64,000 nt of DNA from Actinomycetospora sp. NBRC 106378 (GTDB lineage: Bacteria > Actinomycetota > Actinomycetes > Mycobacteriales > Pseudonocardiaceae), in assembly GCF_030269685.1 (NCBI RefSeq), contig NZ_BSTT01000019.1, positions 48,671 to 112,670 on the forward strand. The letters are read 5' to 3'. A program made the translations under genes and the position numbers. Under the pieces are notes generated by a model, which was given only the letters and a program-made list of their open reading frames with translations, was not told the DNA's origin and made no database searches. Below, piece after piece: positions 16,620 to 25,100 of this stretch (positions within the stretch are counted from its first letter, which is position 1; every line of letters begins with the position of its first letter).

Positions 16620-17476
16620 CCACGGATCTGACCAGACCCGACGTCGGGAAGACGACGAGGACCCGGCTGCGCACCGAGGGCCTGCAGGTCGGCTACGACG
16701 ACGAGCTCGTCGTCGGGGCCGACGGCGGGCTGGACCTCGACGTCGTCGAGGGCACCGTGACGGCGGTGATCGGCCCGAACGGCTGCGGCAAGTCGACGCT
16801 GCTGCGGGCGATGGCCCGCCTGCTCGCCCCGCGGCACGGGCACGTGCTGCTCGACGGCCAGCGGATCGACCGGATGCCGTCGAAGCAGGTCGCGACGGTG
16901 CTCGGGGTGCTGCCGCAGGACCCGGTGGCGCCCGAGGGGCTCGTCGTCGCCGACCTCGTCGCGCGCGGCCGGCACCCCCACCAGCGCTGGTTCCGGCAGT
17001 GGAGCCCCGACGACGAGGCCGTGGTAACCGAGGCGCTCGCCTGGACCGGGACCTCCGAGTTCGCCGACCGGCCGCTCGAGACGCTGTCGGGCGGGCAGCG
17101 GCAGCGGGTGTGGATCTCGATGGCGCTGGCGCAGGGGACCGACGTGCTCCTGCTCGACGAGCCGACGACGTTCCTGGACCTCGCGCACCAGGTCGACGTC
17201 CTCGACCTCGTCGAGCGGCTGCACCGCGAGCGCGGTCGCACCGTGGTCATGGTGCTGCACGACCTCAACCTCGCCGCCCGCTACGCCGACCGCCTCGTCG
17301 CCATGCACGACGGCCGGATCGCGTGCTCCGGCGCCCCGGCCGACGTGCTCACCGAGCAGACGATGCGCGACGTCTTCGGTCTCGAGGCGAAGATCGTCGA
17401 GGACCCCGTCTCCGGGACCCCCCTGGTGCTGCCGGTCGGCCGGCGCCAGCGAGAGCGTGACGATTCGGACAGTTGA
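16616..17476 (+). CDS. Iron-siderophore ABC importer ATP-binding protein (FepC-like)
   Basis: A 286-residue ATPase, GTG start at 16616 overlapping the permease stop. Motifs in order are Walker A GPNGCGKST (about residue 57), the Q-loop in LPQDPVAPEG, the signature LSGGQRQR, Walker B VLLLDEPT and the switch His in VLHDLNLAARYADR. The VLHDLNLAARYAD string is typical for ferric-siderophore importer ATPases. It would energise import of the Fe-siderophore with the two upstream permeases and the lipoprotein encoded 65 bp downstream. Confidence 0.93.
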   Translation: MTTDLTRPDVGKTTRTRLRTEGLQVGYDDELVVGADGGLDLDVVEGTVTAVIGPNGCGKSTLLRAMARLLAPRHGHVLLDGQRIDRMPSKQVATVLGVLPQDPVAPEGLVVADLVARGRHPHQRWFRQWSPDDEAVVTEALAWTGTSEFADRPLETLSGGQRQRVWISMALAQGTDVLLLDEPTTFLDLAHQVDVLDLVERLHRERGRTVVMVLHDLNLAARYADRLVAMHDGRIACSGAPADVLTEQTMRDVFGLEAKIVEDPVSGTPLVLPVGRRQRERDDSDS

Positions 17477-17489
17477 CCTTCGGACGTGA

Positions 17490-17508
17490 TTAGGTAAGCC
17501 TCACCTCC
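17490..17508 (+). promoter_or_regulatory. IdeR/DmdR iron box upstream of binding lipoprotein
   Basis: TTAGGTAAGCCTCACCTCC is the second iron box in the locus, 33 bp before the ATG of the siderophore-binding lipoprotein. It gives this gene, and the two ABC genes that follow on the same strand, their own iron-responsive promoter separate from the importer operon. Confidence 0.83.
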
Positions 17509-17541
17509 GACTTCCATCGTCGTTCGTCCGGAGCCGCATCC

Positions 17542-18504
17542 ATGAGTTCTCGTCGGCGCCCCTTCGTGGCGCTCCTGTTCGGCCTCGTCGCCGCCCTCCT
17601 GCTGTCCGCCTGCGGCAGTGGCTCGGAGTCGGGCACGTCCGCCTCGTCGGCGCCGGCCGCTCCCGGCTTCCCGGTGACGATCAAGCACAAGTTCGGGGAG
17701 ACGACGATCCCGAACAAGCCGGTCCGGGTGGTCACCGTCGGCTACAACGACGTCGACTTCGCCCTCGCGCTCGGCGTCGTGCCGGTCGGGGAGCGGCAGT
17801 TCCTCGGCTCCTTCGACGCCGCGAACCGCCCCTGGGCCCAGCAGGCGCTCGGCGGCCAGCGGCCCGAGCTCGTCGGCGGCAACCAGATCGACGTGGAGAA
17901 GGTCGCCTCGTTGCGCCCCGACCTCATCCTCGGCGTCTACTCCTACATGGAGCGCGCCGACTACGACGCCCTCTCCCGCATCGCGCCGACGATCGCCGAC
18001 CCGCAGGACGGCGTGGCCGTGCCGTGGCAGGAGCAGACCCGGATCACCGGTCAGGCGCTCGGGGAGAGCGCGCGGGCCGACCAGGTCATCGCGGGCGTCG
18101 AGCAGCGCTTCACCGACGCCAAGAACGCCAACCCGCAGTTCGCCGGCAAGACCGTCGCGGTCGACCTCACCGCCAGCGGCTCGACCAACTCGCTCGGGAC
18201 CGACGACCTGCGCACCCAGCCGTTCACCGGGCTCGGCATGCAGGTCGCGCCGACCACCCAGGAGCTCTCCTCCGAGCAGCTCGGCGAGCTGAACAAGGAC
18301 GCGCTGGCGGTGTTCGGCGCCGACGAGGCGACCGTGCGCGCGATCCCGACCTTCAACACCCTCCCCGTGGTGCAGCAGGGGAAGGTCGCCTTCCTCGGCG
18401 GCGAGACGTCGATCTTCGCCGGCGCCGTCGGCTTCGGCAGCCCGCTGTCGCTGCCCTACGCGATCGACGCCATGGTGCCCCCGCTCGCGCAGGCCCTGCG
18501 CTAG
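17542..18504 (+). CDS. Iron-siderophore substrate-binding lipoprotein
   Basis: A 320-residue periplasmic-type binding protein anchored as a lipoprotein. A signal peptide ends in the lipobox LLLSAC with Cys at about residue 24. The mature part has IPNKPVRVVTVGYNDVDFALALGVVPVG, LRPDLILGVYSYMERADYDALSRIAPTI and a class III two-lobe layout with a helical backbone, as in FepB/FhuD-like proteins. It captures Fe-siderophore outside the membrane and delivers it to the FecCD importer. The iron box upstream and the synthetase locus downstream fit uptake of the locus's own product. Confidence 0.92.
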   Translation: MSSRRRPFVALLFGLVAALLLSACGSGSESGTSASSAPAAPGFPVTIKHKFGETTIPNKPVRVVTVGYNDVDFALALGVVPVGERQFLGSFDAANRPWAQQALGGQRPELVGGNQIDVEKVASLRPDLILGVYSYMERADYDALSRIAPTIADPQDGVAVPWQEQTRITGQALGESARADQVIAGVEQRFTDAKNANPQFAGKTVAVDLTASGSTNSLGTDDLRTQPFTGLGMQVAPTTQELSSEQLGELNKDALAVFGADEATVRAIPTFNTLPVVQQGKVAFLGGETSIFAGAVGFGSPLSLPYAIDAMVPPLAQALR

Positions 18505-20265
18505 GTGTCTCCCGTGACGAGCGAACGGCACTCTCACAGCATCGGTGCACCCGAGAGTGCCGTTCGTTCCGTCCTGGGTGGGGCGCTGCGGGAGCGCCGG
18601 AGACCGATCGCTGCCGCGACCGTCCTGTTCTGCGGCCACCAGGCGGGGGAGGCCCTGGTCCCGGTGCTCGTCGGCGTGGTCATCGACCGCGCCGTCGCCA
18701 CCGGCGACCCGGGCGCCCTCGTCCTGTGGCTGACCCTGCTCGGGCTGGACTTCCTCGTCCTGTCCTTCTGCTACCGGTGGGGCGCCCGCCGGTCCTGGTA
18801 CGCCGACGTGACCACCGACCAGGCCCTGCGGCTCCGGGTCGCCGACCGGGTCCTCGACCCTCGCGGCGGCGCCGAGACCGGTCGCCTGCCCGGCGAGCTC
18901 ACCTCCGTCGCCGTGACCGACGCCAAGCGCGTCGGCGTCGTCGCCTTCGCCCTGCCGCTCGGGATCGCCGCCCTCGCCGCGATGGCGGTGGCGGCCACGG
19001 TGCTGCTGACCTCCTCGCTCGTGCTGGGCGTGCTCGTCCTGGTCGGGACGCCGCTGCTGCTGGCCGCCGTGCACTACCTCGGCCGCCCGCTCGAACGCCG
19101 GTCCGGCCCGGAGCAGGAGGCGGCCGCCCGCGCCTCGGGCGTCGCGGCCGACCTCGTCGAGGGCTTCCGGGTCCTCGGCGGCCTGCGCGCGCAGCCGGCG
19201 GCGGTCACCCGGTACGTCGGCGCCTCGCGGGCCGCCCTCGCCGCGACGCTCGGCGCCACCCGCGCGCAGGCGCTCTACCAGGGCGCGGTGCTCGCCGCGA
19301 ACGGCCTGTTCCTCGCGCTGGTGGCCCTGGTCGGCGGCCGGCTCGCGGCGTCGGGCGTCATCTCGGTCGGTGAGCTGGTCGCCGCGGTGGGCCTCGCGCA
19401 GTTCCTCGTGACGCCGCTGCAGATCCTCGGCTGGGTCAACGGCCGCCTCGCGCAGGGACGGGCGTCGGCGCGCCGGATCGGCGAGGTGCTGTCGGCGCCG
19501 TTCGCGGTGGGCACCTCCGACGTGAACGAACGGCACTCTCGCGCACCTGGAGCGAGCGAAAGTGCCGCTCGCTCGGAAGGGCAGTCCGCCGAACGGTCCA
19601 AGGGCGAGCTCAGCGTCCGCGAGGCGCTCGACGGCGTGGACCTCGACCTCGAGGCGGGCGCCCACGTCGGCGTGGTCTGCGCCGACCCGGCCGACGCGGC
19701 CGCGATCGTGCGGGCGCTCGCGCGCGAGAGCGCGACACCCGCCGTCGTCACCCTCGACGGCACCGACGTGACCACGCTCGACCCGACCGAGTCCCGACGA
19801 CGGGTGCTGGTCGCCGCGCACGACGCCGTCCTGTTCTCGGGCACGGTGGCCGAGACGGTGGGTGCCGCGGCCGTCGGCGACGTCGGACCGGCGCTCGCCG
19901 CCGCGCACGCCGACCAGGTCGCCGAGGTGCTGCCCGACGGGCTCCACAGCGCCGTCTCCGAGCAGGGCCGGTCGCTCTCGGGCGGGCAGCGCCAGCGGCT
20001 CGCACTCGCCCGGGCCCTCGCCGCCGACCCGCCCGTGCTCGTGCTGCACGACCCGACCACCGCCGTCGACGCCGTCACCGAGGCCCGCATCGCGGCGGGG
20101 GTCGCCGCACTACGGGCCGGCCGGACCACGCTCGTCGTCGCCACCCGTCCCGCGTTGCTGGCCGCGACCGACCGGGTGGTGCACGTCGTCGGGGGCCGGG
20201 TCGCCGCGACCGGGACGCACGCGGCACTGCTGGACGACCCCTCCTACCGCGGAGCGCTGGGATGA
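18505..20265 (+). CDS. ABC transporter half (TMD-NBD) with degenerate ATP site, siderophore locus
   Basis: A 586-residue fused TMD-NBD half-transporter starting GTG 18505 directly after the lipoprotein stop (GTG 18514 is an alternative). Six helices span roughly residues 30-310. The NBD lacks Walker A: where GxxGxGKS/T is expected (about residue 384) it reads VGVVCADPADAAAI. The signature LSGGQRQR (about residue 491) is intact, while the Walker B region reads VLVLHDPTT, with His for Asp and Asp for Glu. Residues 7-21 and the TMD-NBD linker near 340-357 are encoded by copies of one palindromic repeat family. It partners the next gene (ATGA overlap), probably moving siderophore or reduced iron in the IrtAB manner. 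Confidence 0.88.
   Translation: MSPVTSERHSHSIGAPESAVRSVLGGALRERRRPIAAATVLFCGHQAGEALVPVLVGVVIDRAVATGDPGALVLWLTLLGLDFLVLSFCYRWGARRSWYADVTTDQALRLRVADRVLDPRGGAETGRLPGELTSVAVTDAKRVGVVAFALPLGIAALAAMAVAATVLLTSSLVLGVLVLVGTPLLLAAVHYLGRPLERRSGPEQEAAARASGVAADLVEGFRVLGGLRAQPAAVTRYVGASRAALAATLGATRAQALYQGAVLAANGLFLALVALVGGRLAASGVISVGELVAAVGLAQFLVTPLQILGWVNGRLAQGRASARRIGEVLSAPFAVGTSDVNERHSRAPGASESAARSEGQSAERSKGELSVREALDGVDLDLEAGAHVGVVCADPADAAAIVRALARESATPAVVTLDGTDVTTLDPTESRRRVLVAAHDAVLFSGTVAETVGAAAVGDVGPALAAAHADQVAEVLPDGLHSAVSEQGRSLSGGQRQRLALARALAADPPVLVLHDPTTAVDAVTEARIAAGVAALRAGRTTLVVATRPALLAATDRVVHVVGGRVAATGTHAALLDDPSYRGALG
18522..18566. repeat. Palindromic repeat family B at the start of the ABC gene
   Basis: CGAACGGCACTCTC (18522-18535) and GAGAGTGCCGTTCG (18553-18566) are perfect 14-bp inverted arms around a 17-bp loop. 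The element is read through as codons 7-21 of the ABC half-transporter. As a transcript it would fold into a hairpin just after the start codon, with possible effects on translation. Confidence 0.85.
19524..19576. repeat. Palindromic repeat family B in the TMD-NBD linker
   Basis: CGAACGGCACTCTCGC and an imperfect mate GCGAAAGTGCCGCTCG flank a short loop. The element encodes about 17 residues of low-complexity linker (NERHSRAPGASESAARS) between the membrane domain and the nucleotide-binding domain of the same ABC gene that carries another copy at its start. The frame is preserved. Confidence 0.8.
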
Positions 20266-21953
20266 ACCGGGAACTGCTGCCGGTCGCCTCCGGTGACCGC
20301 ATCCGGGTCGTGCTCGCGGGGCTGCTGCGCGAGCGGCGGGGCGTCGTCCTCGGAGGTCTGGTGGCGCTGCTCGCGAGCGCCGGGGCGAGCATGGCGGTGG
20401 CGCCGCTGCTCGGGCTCGTCGTCGACGTCGTCGTGCAGCGCCGGGGGCCCGACGCCGTCACCGCGCCCGTGGTCGGTCTCGTCGCCGCGGCCCTCGCGCA
20501 GGGAGCGCTGGCCGTGGTCGGCGGGATGCTCGTCGCGCGTGCCGGCGAAGGCCTGCTCGCCGACCTGCGGGAACGCTTCGTCGCCCGTGCCCTGTCGTTG
20601 CCGCTCGCGCGGGTCGAGGAGGCCGGCGCCGGCGACCTCACCAGCCGCGTGACCTCCGACCTGTCCCTCGTCGGCGACGCCGTCCGCGAGGCCGTGCCGA
20701 ACGTCGCCCGCGGCGGACTGGTCATCGTGGCCACGCTCGTCGGCCTCGCGGCCCTCGACGGGCGCTTCCTGCTCGCGGCCCTCGTCGCGCTGCCCGTCCA
20801 GGCGCTCACCGCCCGGTGGTACCTGCGTCGTTCGACCCCGCTCTACGCCGAGCAGCGCCGGGTGGGGGGCGCCCAGCAGCAGCAGCTGCTCGACACCGTC
20901 GGGGGCATCGGGACGGTCCGGTCGCTGGTGCTGCACGACGAGCACCGGCGCCGGGTGTCCTCGCGGGCCGCCGACGTCGTCGCCCTCGCCTTGCGGGTGG
21001 TGCGGCTGCAGACCGGGTTCTTCGGGCGGCTGAACCTCGCCGAGTTCCTCGGGATCGCGGCGGTGCTCGCGACCGGGACGTGGCTCGTGTCGATCGACGC
21101 GGCCTCGGTCGGCACGGCGAGCGCGGCCGCCCTCTACTTCATCGCACTGTTCACGCCGATCAACGAGACGCTCTTCCTGCTCGACACCGTGCAGTCCGCG
21201 GGGGCGTCGCTCGCCCGCGTGGTGGGGGTCGCCGACCTCGGACCGGCCCCGGAGCGGCCGGTCGGGGAGGACGGGTCGGTCGCGGTCCGCGGGGTGCGGC
21301 ACAGCTATGTCGCAGGCCACGAGGTGCTCTCCGACGTCGACCTCGACATCCCGGCCGGCGCCCGCGTGGCCCTCGTCGGTGCGAGCGGCGCGGGCAAGAC
21401 GACGCTCGCCGGTCTCGTCGCGGGGGTCCACGTCCCGACGGCGGGTGCGGTGGCCGCCGGCCGGGTCGGGCTCGTGACCCAGGAGGTCCACGTCTTCGCC
21501 GGCCCGCTGGCCGACGACCTGCGCCTGGCCGCGCCGTCGGCGTCGGACGACGATCTCGCCGCGGCGGTGGAGGCGGTGGGCGCGTCGACGTGGGTGGCCG
21601 CGCTGCCGGACGGGATCGACACGGTGGTCGGGGCCGGCGGGCACGCGCTGACCGGTGCCCAGGCCCAGCAGCTCGCCCTCGCCCGGCTGCTCCTCGCCGA
21701 CCCGCCCGTCGCCGTGCTCGACGAGGCGACGGCCGAGGCCGGCAGCTCCGGTGCGCGGGCCCTCGACGAGGCGGCCGAGCGGGTGCTGGTCGGGCGCACC
21801 GGGATCGTGGTCGCCCACCGGCTGGTCCAGGCCGCGACCGCCGACCGGATCGTGGTGATGGACGCCGGCCGGATCGTGGAGTCCGGCACCCACGACGAGC
21901 TGCTCGCCGCGGGCGGGCGCTACGCGACGCTCTGGTCGACCCAGCAGGGCTGA
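20262..21953 (+). CDS. ABC transporter half (TMD-NBD), partner with intact Walker A and altered signature
   Basis: A 563-residue half-transporter with ATG overlapping the upstream stop. The TMD spans about residues 20-310. Walker A LVGASGAGKTTLAG lies near residue 372. The signature position (about residue 461) reads LTGAQAQQ instead of LSGGQ. Walker B VAVLDEAT keeps Asp-Glu, and VVAHRL supplies the H-loop. Together with the upstream half, one composite ATP site is complete and the other is degenerate. Its place in the locus suggests siderophore export, import, or IrtAB-like handling. The gene ends 236 bp before the convergent synthetase end. Confidence 0.9.
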   Translation: MNRELLPVASGDRIRVVLAGLLRERRGVVLGGLVALLASAGASMAVAPLLGLVVDVVVQRRGPDAVTAPVVGLVAAALAQGALAVVGGMLVARAGEGLLADLRERFVARALSLPLARVEEAGAGDLTSRVTSDLSLVGDAVREAVPNVARGGLVIVATLVGLAALDGRFLLAALVALPVQALTARWYLRRSTPLYAEQRRVGGAQQQQLLDTVGGIGTVRSLVLHDEHRRRVSSRAADVVALALRVVRLQTGFFGRLNLAEFLGIAAVLATGTWLVSIDAASVGTASAAALYFIALFTPINETLFLLDTVQSAGASLARVVGVADLGPAPERPVGEDGSVAVRGVRHSYVAGHEVLSDVDLDIPAGARVALVGASGAGKTTLAGLVAGVHVPTAGAVAAGRVGLVTQEVHVFAGPLADDLRLAAPSASDDDLAAAVEAVGASTWVAALPDGIDTVVGAGGHALTGAQAQQLALARLLLADPPVAVLDEATAEAGSSGARALDEAAERVLVGRTGIVVAHRLVQAATADRIVVMDAGRIVESGTHDELLAAGGRYATLWSTQQG

Positions 21954-21976
21954 GCCGCTCCCGGCCCCCCTCCTCG

Positions 21977-22030
21977 TGGCAGGAAAGCGTCGTTGCCGGC
22001 GTCCAGTGGCAGGAGAGCCACATCGTCGCT
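21977..22030. repeat. Dispersed repeat, family A, intergenic copy
   Basis: TGGCAGGAAAGCGTCGTTG, then CCGGCGTCCAGTGGCAGGA, match in inverted orientation the copy inside the GT4 gene at 10757-10800. It lies 23 bp after the ABC gene. The rest of the 236-bp gap (21954-22189) holds no gene that I can see. Confidence 0.75.
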
Positions 22031-22140
22031 GACCCGGCCGATCTCGTCCGACCGCGAGGTGTACCTGAGGCATGTCAGAGGGCCGACTCGGCTGCCTGGT
22101 GTGCACCTCGGAGGGGCGGCGGGCCGGGCCGATTCCCGGT

Positions 22141-22187
22141 GGCAGGACGTCGTTGCTGCCACGGGCTGACAGCAACGACGTCCTGCC
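22141..22187. terminator. 18-bp-arm hairpin at the 3' end of the synthetase gene (family A related)
   Basis: GGCAGGACGTCGTTGCTG (22141-22158) and CAGCAACGACGTCCTGCC (22170-22187) are perfect inverted arms around an 11-base loop. The hairpin starts 2 bp beyond the synthetase stop codon (22190-22192), so it probably ends that transcript and may also stop read-through from the ABC genes. The arms are a variant of repeat family A. Confidence 0.8.
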
Positions 22188-22189
22188 GC

Positions 22190-25100
22190 TCAGGGGCGGG
22201 CCAGCTCCGCCAGCGCCGCCACCAGCCGGTCCGCCAGGTCCGCCGGGACGACCTCCACGCGGCGCGTCACCTCCAGGGTCAGCGCCGTCCCCGGCGCGCA
22301 CTCCGCGAACGACACGACGAGATCGGCGTCCGACGTCCCGGTCGGCACGGCCGACAGCTCGCCCAGCACCGCGGTCTCCCGCTCCAGCGCCGGCTCCTCG
22401 TGCTGCACCAGGACGACCGGCGGGCGCCACAGCCCGGTCGCCTCCGCGGTGACCACGAACGGCGTCCCGGCGTGCGCGAACGCCTCCAGGTCGACCGCCC
22501 GGACCTCCTCGACCGACGCCTCCGTGGAGGTCCGCAGCACCACGAGATCCGCGATCCCACCGACCAGCCCGTCGAGCGCCGCGTCGGTCCGGCCGGCCGT
22601 CAGCGCGGCCAACGGCAGGTCGGGTCCGTGTCCCAGCGCACCGAGCGCCCGGGCGAGCCCGGTCTGCAGCACCATCAGCAGCGACGCCCCGTGCCGTCGG
22701 GCCAGCCCGTCCAGCCCCCGGCGCACCTCGGCCGGCACCGCCACCACGTCCGTGGCGGCAGCGTCCGGGCCGCCACCGAAGACGGTCGTCGGCATGCCCT
22801 CCAGACCCGGCGGCACCTCGTCGACGCCGGGCAGGGACGCGGCCCACCGCGCGTGGTCGGCGTAGGTCACCGGCAGCGGCGCGAACGACGGCGCCGAGCC
22901 CGCCGACCGCGCGGTGACCGCCACGGCGAGGTCCCGCAGCAGCGGCACCACCGACCACTCGTCCACCGCGAGGTAGCCGAGCACCAGCAGCAGGGACCCG
23001 TCGTCCTGCAGGTGCGCCCGGAACGCCGGCTCGCGCACGAGGTCGAACGGCTCCGGGGACGAGCCGCGGTGCAGCGACACCGGAACCGGCACCGGCTCGC
23101 CGTCGGGACCCTCGGGGTAGCTCCACGTCAGCGGCTCGTGCCGCGCCACCAGGTCGCCGATCGCCGCGGACAGCACGTCGAACGCGAACGGCCCCGCCAG
23201 CCGCAGCACGTGGTCCGGCCGCGGTGCGAGCCCCCGGGCGAGGCGCCACCGCTGGGCCGGCGCGACCACCGGGCCGCCGTCCGTCCGCACCAGCGCGGGC
23301 CGGGCCCGGGGCGCCGTGGCCACGCGCGCCGCGAGCGCCCGCACGGTCGGCGCCTCGAACACGTCGCGCACCGCCAGCTCGGCGTCCAGCTCGGTCCGGA
23401 TCGCCGACAGCAGGCGCATCGCCGCCATGGAGTGCCCGCCGAGGGCGAAGAAGTCGTCGGTCACGCCGACGGTCTCCAGCCGCAGCGTCTGCGCCACCAG
23501 GTCGGCCAGCCGCGCTTCCGGAGCCGACGCCGGCGTCACCCCGCCGACCAGCGCCGACCAGTCCGGCGCGGGCAGCGCGCGGCGGTCGAGCTTGCCGTTC
23601 GGCGTCAGCGGGATCGCGTCGACCACGACGACCAGGGACGGGACCATGTGCTCCGGCACCCGTGCGGCGGCGTGGTCCCTGACCGAGGACGGATCCGGCG
23701 CGCCGTCCGGCGTCACGTACCCGACCAGGCGGGTCAGGTCGCCGTCGGAGTCGGCCACGACGACGGCCTGTCGCACCGCGGGATGGTCGGCCAGCGCGGC
23801 CGCGACCTCGCCGGGCTCGATGCGCACGCCGCGGACCTTGACCTGGTCGTCGTCGCGCCCGAGGAAGTCGACGTTCCCGTCCGCGCGCCATCGTGCCCGG
23901 TCGCCGGTCCGGTAGATCCGGGCGCCGCCGGGTGCCGCGACGAACCGTCCCGCCGTCAGCGCCGGCCGACCGAGGTAGCCCGTGGCGAGTCCGCGCCCGC
24001 CGACGTAGAGGTCCCCGGCGACGCCCGGCGGCACCGGCCGCAGCCGCCCGTCGAGGATCCGGACCTCCGTGTTCGGGTCGGGCTCTCCGATGGGCAGCGG
24101 CCCCACGTGGTCGGGCCGGGCCCGCCACAGCGTCGAGTTCACCGTCGCCTCGGTCAGCCCGTAGGCCACGAACAGGTCGAGGCGTTCCGACCACCGCGCG
24201 ACGACCGCGGGCGGGACGGTCTCGGTCCCGACGAGGACGGTGGTCCCGTCCGGGATCGTCGCGTCGTCGGGGAGGGCCGCGACCAGCGAGGGCGGCAGGA
24301 TCGCGTGGGTGATCCGGTGCTCGCGTAGGAACGTCGTCAGCGCCGGCCCCGCGACGCGCGCCTCGTCGGGCAGGACGACCAGACGTGCGCCCAGCGTCAG
24401 GCCCATGACCAGCTCGAACGCCGCCACGTCGAACCCGACCGACGCGAACTGCAGGACGCGGCTGTCCGCCGTCACGCCCATCCGGTCCACCGCCGTCGCC
24501 GCCAGCGACGCGATGCCCTCGTGCGGCACCGCCACGCCCTTCGGTCGGCCGGTCGACCCCGACGTGTAGATCACGTACGCGGTCGCCGCGAGCGGCACCG
24601 CGACCGGCCCCGGGCTCCCGTCGGGGAGGACCTCGGGCAGGACCAGCCGCTTCACGACGTCGGGTGTGCGCGGGTCGGTCCCGGGCGTCACCACGACGAG
24701 CGTCGCGCCGGAGTCGCGGAGCATGTGCTCGAGCCGGTCCGCGGGGTGGGCGAGGTCGAGCGGCAGCCACGCGGCACCGCGGCGCAGGACCGCGAGCACG
24801 GTCGCGACCATCGTCACCGACCGCGGGACCGCGACCCCGACCACGTCGCCGGGAGAGACCTCCAGCAACGACGCGATGCGCGCAGCGAGCGCGTCGAGCT
24901 CGGCGTAGGACAGCTCCCGGTCGACGTCCGTGACCGCCACCGCGTCCGGCGTCGTCGCGACCCACCGCGCGAACGCCGCCGTGAGGGTCTCCTCCTCGAC
25001 CGCGCGCGCCGTCGCCGACCCGCCGAACCGGACGAGGGCCTCCCGTTCGCCGGCGAGCCGCACGTCGAGGTCGTCGACCGGGACGTCCGGCGACCCGACC

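Noticed and set aside
22190..23230. Search for a thioesterase domain at the end of the synthetase
   Set aside because: No GxSxG motif follows C4; the protein stops within the C-terminal condensation domain.
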